Positions 25,191 through 38,436 of a DNA stretch of 64,000 nt are shown here, in pieces (the stretch's first letter is position 1; each line of letters starts with the position of its first letter). Source of the stretch: Vigna angularis (lineage: Eukaryota; Streptophyta; Magnoliopsida; Fabales; Fabaceae); contig NC_068972.1 of NCBI RefSeq assembly GCF_016808095.1, positions 744,001 through 808,000 of the forward strand, in the 5' to 3' direction. The notes beneath the pieces were generated by a model. It had not been told where the DNA came from, did no database searches, and saw only the letters and a list, made by a program, of their open reading frames with translations. The translations under genes were made by a program, and so were the position numbers.

Positions 25191-25629
25191 AACCTAAAAA
25201 TACGAAATATAAACAATATTTCATAAAATTATTTATTCAAATAACTCAAAAATAAATTGTAAATGAGAAAAACAGGTAATTATATAATGAAAAATAACTA
25301 GAATAAAAACACCTATTTTTTATGTGCACAATTTTTTATTATTTTAAACTAAAATTGAAACTTATTTTTTTTAACTGTCTTTTATTAGTAAGTATCTTAT
25401 TACTTTTTAAACTAATTATTACTTTTTAAACTAAAAAAATTAACGTGTACACATAACTATCTGAAGGGATTTTATTAATAAAAGAAAGCGTAACAATGAT
25501 ATCTAAACAATAATTATACAACCAACTATAATATTCTCTTGTTAACCGGAATACATTAAGAAAACATTGAAAAACAATAAAATTAATATTGTTAATATGA
25601 ATTAAAATCTGTTAGCCAACTTAGTGCAA

Positions 25630-26170
25630 CACCGGTTCAGATCAGATTGGGTTTAAAGAAAATGAAATTCTTTATACGAGTTAATTTTCAACTCGACTCA
25701 CTTAGAACTGACTCATTCAGATTAAGCATGTGGTGAGCCAGATTGGCTCACCAACCCACCTAGTTTAATTTAATTATTTATTATTTTGTGTTTTAATATT
25801 TTTAGTTAACATTTTTTATTGTATTGTAAATGGGAATAAAGAAAAAAATGTTTCAAGAGAAGAAAATATTATAAATTTTTATTTATTCAACATTCTAATT
25901 TTATAAATAGATAAGTCAGACAAAAATTATCAATATTATAAACTTATTTATTCATTTTTTGGGTTTGCTTTTGGATTATATTTAATATGTTAATTTTTTT
26001 TATTTCCAATTGTCTTTGGAGTTTAACAACTTTTTAGAGTGAAATTATTTTGATTTTGAATTAAAAAAATTGTAATCTTTTTAATTTTTAAAAAAACTTA
26101 TAATTAAGTGAGTCAATGAACCAACCTATATTAATCAACCAATCAAGTTGGACCGAGCGGCTTGTTTTGA
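25630..26170 (-). repeat. Dispersed repeat, copy A
   Basis: Its reverse complement shares an ordered series of words with 32940-33550: a CTTTATTC run, CAATACAATAAAAAA, TGTTAA..TAAAACAC, and GGTTGGTGAG followed by a GA/GC-rich word. Probably an old DNA transposon or non-autonomous derivative; class not determined. Confidence 0.4.
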
Positions 26171-26681
26171 CATCACTAAATAAAATAGTACTATTTCAAC
26201 AAAAATAAAAAATTATTATAAAAATATGTTTTTAATTACTTTGTTTATTTATGAACTTGTCTTTTAGTCTTTATACTATTAAATTGATAAATTAGTTCTT
26301 ACGGATACAAACTATACTTTATATTGTATTTAAATATTAAAAAGTTAGTAATATGTTTTGTTAAATTAAAAAAAAGAATCACTAATCAATTCCAGTTTAT
26401 GGATTAAATTTAATTTTTAGAAACTAAAAGCATTTTCTAGAATTAATTTATTAAAAAATCCTTGTAATTTACAATACATTGCATTTTTAGTGATATTTCA
26501 CAATTTTCTTGTACAACCTTATAACTAGTTAGACAACAACCTATTTAATGCGTAGATTTAGTTGTTAGGTGTATAAATAGGCCACGAGGTCTACTGAGAA
26601 CCTATGGTTTGATAACAAGTTTAGTATGACAGAAAAAAGTATTAATGATTTGTTCATATTTATAATTACTTTAAAACTACT

Positions 26682-26683
26682 AC

Positions 26684-26780
<97 letters not shown>
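26682..26780. repeat. (AAT)n microsatellite
   Basis: About 33 perfect ATA/AAT trinucleotide units. The apparent poly-isoleucine reading frame here is an artefact of the repeat. Confidence 0.97.
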
Positions 26781-26782
<2 letters not shown>

Positions 26783-27062
26783 ATTTTTTATCGCAAGGTT
26801 CACTGTAAAAATTTCTTTTTATTATGTGATTTCATTTAATTATTTTACTTATTTCTATATTTTATTTTTATCACATGACTCCCAAATTATAATAGAATAA
26901 AATTGAATGGTTTATGATTCTGTGTTTGTATTTTGAGCTTCGTAATAACTTGATTTTACCTTTAAAGATATTAAATATCTCGGTTTTCATCATATTGCAT
27001 TAAAAGGTTGAAAAAGTAGCTGGGTTGTTCTCTCGTATTTAATAAAATTAAATAAGCAAGAC

Positions 27063-27504
27063 TGTTGGAAGTCCCACATCGACTAGAGATAAGGTCAATT
27101 CTTAGTTTATAAGTGGATGCAAACCTTACCCTATAAGCCGGTTTTGTGGGGTTGAGTTAGGCTTAAAACCCACTACTAACATGGTATCAGAGCCAGGTTA
27201 GAGCCTATCGTAGCGAGTTCTATCTCAACAAAGGAAGAATCGTTCGTTCAAGGTAAAGTCCACTTTGCTTCTTTTTCTTCATGTCACCCTTGTGTATTGG
27301 CATGAACACTGTAACCATAGTTTACGGGGGTCCGAAGGAGAAAGTCGTAGCTTGTGTGTTTATGGAATCTGGATTGGCTTCGTCTTCCGAAGGGACCCTG
27401 CCCACGCACAGAAAGCAAGCGCCAGTGGCGGTACGGCCTGAGCTATCTAGGTCAATTCTTAGTTTATAAGTGAATGCAAACCTCACCCTACAACTGGTCC
27501 CATA
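27063..27504 (+). mobile_element. TRIM-like non-autonomous LTR element (3' LTR truncated)
   Basis: A 119-bp LTR (27063-27181) starts TGTTGGAAGTCCCACATCGA and ends AACA, followed directly by TGGTATCAGAGCC, the tRNA-iMet primer-binding site. After about 265 bp of internal sequence, a second partial LTR copy (from 27449, AGGTCAATTCTTAGTTTATA...) appears and breaks off near 27504. No retroviral domain is encoded. The size and layout match plant TRIM elements common in legumes. Confidence 0.75.
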
Positions 27505-27962
27505 AATTTGACAAAAGATTATGGCTAAGAGGTGTAATTACACAATAATACTTGTGGAAGTTTACATCACTAAGTGTTACTGTGAGCATAGAAAATTCAA
27601 TTGTTAGACTTTAAATAAAATATTCCTATATTTAGTTATGTTTTTTTAAATAAAAATAAAAAATAGAAAGACAATGGAATATAACAATGCTTAGTTATTA
27701 TTTAAGGTGAAATAAATTATCATTAAGGTTTTTCCTTGAATCTTTTTTTATCTTATTAATGATTTTCTAATTTTTATGAGGATTCTTAAGATTTATCAAC
27801 CATCTCTTTTTGTGGTGTCTATTTTATGTATTTGTCTATCTAATTACAGTTTTGTAAGTCGATTTTTATTTTTTAATTCTATGGTTTTTTTAACTCATCA
27901 TCATTGATAATGTTATTCTCTAAATTTATTTTTTTTATATTTGTATATGTTAATATAATTTA

Positions 27963-28340
27963 GGTTTAATAGGTTCGGAGGTCCTTATATTTGTGGGTTC
28001 GTTTCAATTGGGTCCTCCAATTTTGAAAGTGATCAATTTGGTCCCTAATTTAACAAAATTGAGTCAATAATACCCTTTCCGTTAAATATAATGGACGGCG
28101 TTAACTTTTTAAACATGTGGCATGTTGAGGCATTCTTTTATTTGCAGGTGGCACAGTTTTATTTGAAGGATGCTTCAACATACCACATGTTTAAAAAGTT
28201 AATGACGTCCATTGCATTTAACGGAAAGGGTATTATTGACTCAATTTTATTAAATTAGGGACCAAATTGATCACTTTCAAAATTGGAGGACCCAATTGAA
28301 ACGAACCCACAAATATAAGGACCTCCGAACCTATTAAACC
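27963..28340. mobile_element. Foldback MITE, Mutator-type, with 9-bp target-site duplication
   Basis: Two inverted arms of roughly 170 bp surround a short centre (about 28135-28165). The outer ends are GGTTTAATAGGTTCGGAGG and its complement. The arms differ at only a few sites. The 9-bp direct repeat TATAATTTA (27954-27962 and 28341-28349) flanks the element, as expected for Mutator-like transposition. No transposase is encoded, so it would need one supplied in trans. The RNA would form a long hairpin, a good small-RNA source. Confidence 0.9.
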
Positions 28341-28349
28341 TATAATTTA

Positions 28350-29290
28350 ACCGATAGCGCATGCTTTAATTAGGTCGATAATTCATTCAGACTAAGAATA
28401 ATTTTCATTAATATACGTTGTGTACATAATCATTACAGTAAACTCTATCTTCATCGTAACTTTCACAAACTAAGTAAATATCCTTTCTGGTCATTCTTAT
28501 TCTTAGAAACCTGTTATATTATCTAAATTTGAAATTTGCCTCTTTTTAATGATAAATCTCCAAATTAATTAGTAATATTTAATTTTTTTAATTGAATATG
28601 AGATAAAAAAGAACATGTATAATTTTTTTAAATATTTAATAACATAAACATTTTATTTATTAGACAATATAAAAGACTCGTTGTATTTATTTATAATTAT
28701 TGTTTCATCCGAACAATTCATTTATTTTGCTAAAACAATTTTTATTATTTTTCAACATTTATTATTTATTTTAAGAGTATGATATTTTATTATTAGGATG
28801 ATAACGGATCAGATTAGGTACGAACAGTGTCTACCTACTACTTGACTTACAAAAAAAAATCACTCACTGCCTATCCGTTATTCCATGCAAATATCCATTT
28901 GGACCTAGAAGTACCAGTGAATATTCGCAAATATTAAAAAAAAATATTTTATAAATTTTTAAAATAAAATTAAAAAAATATAAAATATAATAATTAAATT
29001 AAATATAAAATTAAAATTTATTTTTAATTAAATTTAATCTAATAAAATATAAACTAATTTTAGTTTAAAATAACCTCAACTTAATAAAATATAAATTAAA
29101 TTTTTACTTTTTTTTTTACCAATTAATACATGCATGTAATAGTATAAAATCTATATTCAACCTATTTTTATAAACATATAATTAAAATACTCGCAACCAT
29201 ATGGTAAATATTTGTAAAAATCAATTATTTATTTATTGTAAATTTTATGTATAAATATCCGTAAATACAAGTATTTTTCAGCTGGAGAGT
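28350..29290. other. Intergenic AT-rich region
   Basis: Low-complexity AT sequence between the foldback MITE and the solo LTR. Nothing recognised. Confidence 0.5.
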
Positions 29291-29895
29291 GATTCTGTAA
29301 CGTCCCAAATATATACATCATGCATATATAATAAGGACGTCATCATGCATAATACAGGAAAGCAGTCAAGAGTAATTAAGGATTACAGTCATCCTTAATA
29401 AATAGTGCGGAATTGACAATACGATTATTGGAATCTCCCATGGAAATTACGGAAAATTTAAAACTTAAATTACACCAAATGTAATTAATCGAGTTCACGA
29501 AATAAAAACTAGTAACTCTACGCTGCAGCACTGCCGTCTCCTTCAAGAGCTGCTCCCAAAGTTTCCTCTCCACCATCTGCTCCCATCCAAGTGGATGATC
29601 ATTGCCAAAGAAACATACCCAAACAGCACACAACACAAAACAATGCAAGGGTGAGCTAGATATAAAAGCATGTTATACATACAGCACAGTTAATTCATGC
29701 AATCATTTATATTTCACACACTCCCATGACATGTAAACATTCATCCAAACATGTTAAACTGACATCACAAGACTTGTTACTTGATACCCTGACTCGTTGC
29801 TTTATAGATCGACTCGTCCGGACTAGAATGATTACCGAGCTATGGCGGGTCTTGCACTCGTAGTGGTTTTATGGAACTTGAGCACTACCGCTCTG

Positions 29896-29963
29896 GCACT
29901 ACCGCCTGGTGAAACTTTGGGCACTCCCGCCTGGTGAAACTTTGGGCACTCCCGCCCGGCCAC
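29896..29963. repeat. 25-bp tandem repeat inside the solo LTR
   Basis: The unit GCACTMCCGCCTGGTGAAAC plus CTTTGG is repeated from 29896, 29921 and 29946; the third copy is partial. A shorter related piece lies just before it. Confidence 0.85.
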
Positions 29964-30415
29964 AATCACGAGGTTAATCCGTTATCACTCACCTTGGGTC
30001 ATGTGGAAGCACCCAAGACTAGGACCTCCTGCTACTCCTCACCACATGGTTCAATCCTCTCTATATGAGAAGAAAGACCATTGGAGCTTCAGGATGACCC
30101 CCAAAACTGAGCTACCATGTAATCATTCTATACAACCCCCCAAAACACCACCATGTATCCTCTCCTTGAAGATCATGGAATTACGTCCATGAATCATATT
30201 GTTACTTTGAAACTTAACCACAATTATGAATATTCAGATACCACCATATTATCACAACAAATCCAACATATTTCATACATTCACATATTTTCAAATAAAT
30301 CACGTCACAGACAATATTCCAACCATTGGTACACATAATTCAACCCAAGAGCAAAGGAACTTGGAATCCAACTTATTTGTAAAATACTATTTGGACGAGC
30401 ACTATTCACCACCCA

Positions 30416-31577
30416 GGACGAACGCTATTAAGTGAACACCACGGACGAACGCTAATTGCCAAATGGACGAACGCTAATTGCCAAACATCGGACGAACGCT
30501 AATAACCAATCAATAGGCCGAACGCTATTTGGACGGACGATATCAAACCCTATACTATCAGGCCGAACGCTATTTACTAACAGGCCGAACGCTATTTCAC
30601 TGATCACACCATTAGGTCGAACGCTGGGATTGATACTTAGGACGAACGCTATTTCACCGAAAGCACTTTAAGAACGAACGCTAAGATTGATACTTAGGAC
30701 GAACGCTATTTCACCGAAAGCACTTTAAGAACGAACGCTAAGATTGATACTTAGGCCGAACGCTGGGATCGAGTACTTAGGCCGAACGCTATTTTATCGA
30801 ACACCATATTGGACGAACGCTAAATCCGAATCCTAAAAGAACGAACGCTACAATTTCTAGTACACTAAGACCGAACGTTCATGATCCAACCTTACGAATA
30901 TCAATTTACAACCGAACGTTCCAGATCTAAATTAAGGATTCTGAATTTAAAACCGAACGCACACTAATACATCAAAACCGAACGTTCAAGATTAAATCTT
31001 AAGAATACTACTTAAGATCGAACACTGAAATAGAGAACTTAGACCGAACGCTGAGATCTAGTACTTGGGCCGAACGCTATGAGATTAAACGCTACAGGGT
31101 CGAACACCATATGGACGAACGTTTAAGATTGGAAATTGAATTAAGACCGAACGCTCACAATCAGATTGAAACCAAGACCGAACGCTCAAAATGAGAATTT
31201 AAACTACAACCGAATGCTCAACAGAACAAGACCGAACGCTGACTATTTACACATACAGAAACAAAATCTACTAAGACCGAACCCTAATATCATTAAAACT
31301 CAACAAGGACGAACGTTAACTAACTCCTACAAACCGAACGCTCAAACGGAACACTTTGGACGAACGCTTAAGCCGAACACTTCTTTGGACGAACGTTCAG
31401 CAACAGGCCGAAGACGAACGCTGAACACTCGGACGAACGCGCAAACCGAGCTACGAGGACGAACGTTCAGAACAAAAACCGAACGTTCTGAATTTGGTTC
31501 GAACGTTCAGAAAAATACCGAACGTTCATAATTTGGCCGACCCCTAAATGGTCGAACCCCATTTTTGGACGAACGTG
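30416..31577. repeat. Dense dispersed CGAACG motif tract in the solo LTR
   Basis: I count about 37 exact CGAACG hexamers in roughly 1.16 kb, plus variants such as CGAATG, CGAACAC and CGAACCC. The extended forms are GGACGAACGCTA, GGCCGAACGCTATT, GACCGAACGCT and ACCGAACGTTC. Spacing is irregular (about 12-60 bases) and the DNA between is AT-rich and mostly unique. It is therefore neither a satellite nor a CRISPR array. A longer ~54-bp unit is duplicated near 30635-30745 (GATTGATACTTAGGACGAAC...CACTTTAAGAACGAACGCTA). The left part favours ...CGCTA, the right part ...CGTTC. Confidence 0.92.
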
Positions 31578-32841
31578 TTTCTGCAGAATTCTGCAGAATC
31601 ACATCTGGTTTTCCAGAAACCCAGTAACTCCAATTTCATCTCTAAATCCTCATATTTGCATCAAATACAATCTATTACAACAATTAAACAAAAGATCTAG
31701 CTCCCCTTACCTCTTGAAGATCTCCTTGAATCACTTCCAACTCCCAAAATTTCTCCTCTTCTTCTCTTCCAGAACTTCCAGCAACTCTTCAACTCTTCCA
31801 AATGCACCACCAAAGTCTCCTTGCAGCTTCAACAGCAGCTCACCTCACCTTTCTCTCAGTTTTGCAGCAAGGAATCCCCTTCCCAAAACTGAATCCCGAC
31901 CCTACTCTTTATTCTCCCAGTTGCCTCCCCTTCTCTCCCCTTCTTCTTCTCTTTCCTTTCTTGTTTTTCTTTCTTTTGTTTTTAAGGGGAAGCAACGTTT
32001 GCTGTCCCTTGTGGCAGCGCTCGTTGCTTCCTCCCTTGTCTTCTATTTTTTTTTTTTTTTTTTTTTTTTTAAACGATTCTTTACAGATTCTGTCATTTAT
32101 GAGATTAGATGTAGGTTTGTTTTTTCAATGCTGTGTTTTTGTTTAGCTTTTGGAAATTTTTAAAAATATGAAATTGTGTGTAGCAGAGGTCTCATTGTTA
32201 AAAGTAGTTTCACTCAACAATAAAATATATGGAGAGGATTCTAACAAGACAAACATAAATGTAAAATATGTTGAAAACAAAGTGTGGCACACATGGACTA
32301 TTTTATCAAACATTTTCTATTTTCCACGCAGTTTCAAATTATTAATTTTGAAAACATAATGTGAAACAGGTTTAGGATGGTTAAAGTAAGTCAGTTTCAT
32401 AGATTGAAAGACAATTTCTCTCTATCACATAGGGTTAATAATATCACTTTTATTTTTAGTTCTTTCAAATTAAAGAAATTATAAATTATGTTCAATTAAA
32501 AAAACTCAATGAAAGATATACTGTGCCACTTTTAGAAAAAACAATATATTTCCTTTTAAAAAAATGTATATAAATGAATATTACATTTTGCTTACAATAA
32601 GTAAAATTTTGTATAAAAAAATTAATTAAATTACAACATTATTATCTATATATTAAAATAATACATAAGTGTGATAATATCGGTTGCTAATTATACCTAA
32701 ACTAAATATCAATATTTAAATAATGTCCTCTAACCTCAAATATGTCAGATTTAAATTTAAAATTACATACAATTAATTATGTACTACTTAATAAATTTGA
32801 ACAAAGACTCCATTAATACAAACATTTATGTTAAAAGAAAT

Positions 32842-32903
32842 GTTGTCAAATTATATCTTTTGGGTCAAATTAGTTGTCAAATTATATCTTTTGGGTCAAA
32901 TTA
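32842..32903. repeat. 31-bp tandem duplication
   Basis: Two consecutive copies of a unit starting GTTGTCAAATTATATCTTTT, offset by 31 bases and identical as far as I can read. Confidence 0.9.
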
Positions 32904-32939
32904 GTTAGTCTGTAAATAATCTAACTTAACTTTTTTGTT

Positions 32940-33550
32940 AATAACTCAAAATAATTCAAATTTGACTCAATTCATCAATGATTGATAGGTTAAACGGATC
33001 AAAATAATTTAAATCTGGCTCAACCCACCACTAGGTTAAACATATTGATTTACTGACTTAACTATAAGTCTTTTTTTAATTCGAAAAAAATTATAATTAA
33101 ATTACAATATACAATAAAAAACAAGCACAAAATTATAATCCAATACAAAATTAAAAATAAAAAAATACAATATAATCCAAAATTATCTTAAATTACAAAT
33201 ACAATAAAAAACAAGCACAAAAAGCAAAATAAATAAGTATTTGACATTGATAATTTTTTGTTTCACTTATCATTTATAAGATTAGAGTCTTGAATATTTA
33301 TAAGATTTGAGTTTTGATAAATTTAAATATTTTGATTTCTTAAAGTATCTTCTTCTTTATTCTCAATTGTAATACAATAAAAAAATGTTAATTAATAATG
33401 TTAAAACACGGAGTAATAAAGAGGTTGGTGAGTCCTCACTACTAGATTCTTAGTGCATTAGACCCAATATTAATCTAAATTAAAATTTCATATATATTTT
33501 TGTTAACTCAACCCTGTCTGAAGGATCAATATGTTGATGATTAATCTAAT
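32940..33550 (+). repeat. Dispersed repeat, copy B
   Basis: Shares ordered words with the reverse complement of 25630-26170, including GGTTGGTGAG near 33422 and CAATACAATAAAAAA-type runs near 33370. Class unknown. Confidence 0.4.
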
Positions 33551-34684
33551 TTGTAGGCTAAATCTGATTACTTTAAACAAAAAATTTTACCACCAAACCT
33601 TCCATTCATTTTAGTTTCAATTTATTAAGTAAACCATTGCCATGTTTTCCACCTCTTTCGTTCCTCTTTCTGCAATACACTAATAGATACAAATGCTCAT
33701 AATCAATGAATCATATTTATCGTATCATATAAAAAATCTTATAAAATGGTTGATTAAAAGAAGTTATATGTTTGAATCTCATTTTCTAAAAAATATTTTC
33801 TTGATGATATTTTGTTGAGATATTTTAAGAATTTTTTGATTTTATTTATATTTATTATAATTATGTGTTTGTTAGATTTTGATTCTTTCTGCTTTATTTT
33901 TATTTGTAAAATTGTCCAGTAAAATTTTGCAATTGTTCAATAGTATTATATGTATACAAAGAAAATTAAATAAAAATTATTTTATTATATTTTATTCTTA
34001 TTTTCACATTGTTCAGAACGTACATGAGAATAATACTTTCCATAAAGTGAAATGCAATTATTACAAGCACTGGAATCTTGATGCAGATGTGAGGAATGTA
34101 ACGAATGTGACCAAATTTTATGACCACATTCATTAATATTTTTTTTAAAATTTTTTTTGGAATGAGTTTCTCAGTGTCAAAAACATCAAGACAACGCAAA
34201 TTCCTGGTTGACAGAGAGAGGTTTGCACAAGGAAAAATTAGAAAGTAAGAACTTTTCCAAGAATATACACCAACTAAAATATAACTTCACTTATTATTCA
34301 CAAAATACAATAACTAAATATATGGATTAAATAAAAAAAATTATATTAATTTGAGAGATGAAATATACATTTTAACATGTAACTAGTTTTATTTGTTTTG
34401 ATTTTATTAAAGTCAAATAAAACTAACATTGGTAAAAATGATTAAAAAAATAAAAACCAATGCATGGAAGATTTTTCTTTTTGAAAAATTAAAAAATGAG
34501 TGTTAACGGATTAATTTTTAAAATATTATAGACTATAACACTGTTTTATGTGTCACCAAAAGGAAAAAGAAAAAAAAAACAATACAACACATTGTTAAAT
34601 TAAAACTCGTAAATAACAAGAATTCTAAAAAAATGTTGTCCAAATGTAACTTCCTGGAAAAAAAAATTACAACTATGCTCATGC

Positions 34685-34688
<4 letters not shown>

Positions 34689-34745
<57 letters not shown>
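34689..34745. repeat. (TA)n microsatellite
   Basis: About 28 uninterrupted TA units. The Tyr-Ile frames across it are artefacts. Confidence 0.97.
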
Positions 34746-34747
<2 letters not shown>

Positions 34748-35504
34748 TTCACTGTAACATACATACATATATTCAATCTATTTAACACCTCAATAAATTA
34801 TAATTAAATTATTTTAATCAATTGTATCTTAATTTTGTTGTTTCACATTGATTACTAATAATACTAAATTATAATATATAGATAGAATGAATCTCAGTTC
34901 ACAATATTATAATATGAGATTTAATTACACATAAATCCATTTCTTAAAGTAATAACAAGAGTTATTTGGTTTATTTTGTATATTATTTCATCCACATATT
35001 TTATAATACCTAAATAATCACCTGCTTAGCAAAATTCATATATAATCACAACGTTTAAGTAGATCCTATTATGCAAATAATAGCATATAATATTATATAA
35101 TAGGTAATAATATATTATTCAAATAGATATAAATACATCCTATTAAAATACTTTTGCATATTTTGTGTAATGTTCGGTGTTTTATAAAACTCACGCATTT
35201 ATAATTTTTATTTGAATTTCAATCATATATAACTTAAAAAGTTATTAGTTCAATTAACATAGTTAAATATTTTTTAGACAATTTTATATAAGACACAAAT
35301 GGAAAAGCTTTAAATTTTAAAATTTGGATCTTAGAAATGCTATTTCTGCCTATGTCATTTAATTATTTAATATTTAAAAAAAAATGACAGGAGCTGTCTG
35401 ATAAAGGTTCTAAGTGAAGCAGATCGTGCACTGAGTTGGATTCTCCTAGTTTCTGGTTTCTTCTTTTTTCCTCTGTCTCTCTTACATTTGATCGTCCATC
35501 GGAA

Positions 35505-38436
<2,932 letters not shown>

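Larger units (their letters stand above)
25191..27062. other. Intergenic AT-rich region with dispersed repeats
   Basis: No gene. About 25630-26170 is a copy of a dispersed repeat whose reverse complement recurs near 32940-33550. A long AAT microsatellite lies at 26682-26780. Confidence 0.5.
29296..32085. mobile_element. Solo LTR (about 2.79 kb) of a Ty3/gypsy-type element
   Basis: The ends are TGTAA...TTACA, a perfect 5-bp terminal inverted repeat, flanked by the 5-bp target-site duplication GATTC (29291-29295 and 32086-32090). No primer-binding site, polypurine tract or coding domain lies in or next to it. It is therefore a single LTR left by recombination. The TGTAACGTCCC start is typical of large LTRs of Tekay/Del-type chromoviruses, but this assignment and the orientation are inferred. 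Inside are a 25-bp triplicated repeat (29896-29963), a CGAACG motif tract (30416-31577) and a T-run of about 28 (32044-32070). Confidence 0.8.
32091..35504. other. Intergenic AT-rich region upstream of DHAR
   Basis: No gene recognised. Holds a 31-bp tandem duplication (32842-32903), a dispersed repeat copy (about 32940-33550) and a TA microsatellite (34689-34745). The end, about 35400-35504, is the CT-rich leader of the DHAR gene. Confidence 0.5.

Noticed and set aside
26626..26808. Poly-isoleucine reading frame
   Set aside because: Produced entirely by the AAT microsatellite.
27281..27469. 62-codon frame inside the TRIM-like element
   Set aside because: No recognisable domain; spans LTR sequence at its end.
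29376..29648. 90-codon minus-strand frame near the left end of the solo LTR
   Set aside because: Lies within the LTR and resembles no protein family.
31166..31531. 121-codon plus-strand frame in the CGAACG tract
   Set aside because: Arg/Thr/Asn-rich translation of the repeated motif inside a non-coding LTR; no start context or homology.
30416..31577. CRISPR-like array or satellite
   Set aside because: Motifs are short, degenerate and irregularly spaced, and the DNA is a plant LTR. No array architecture or cas context.
34533..34788. Tyr-Ile repeat reading frames
   Set aside because: Produced by the TA microsatellite.
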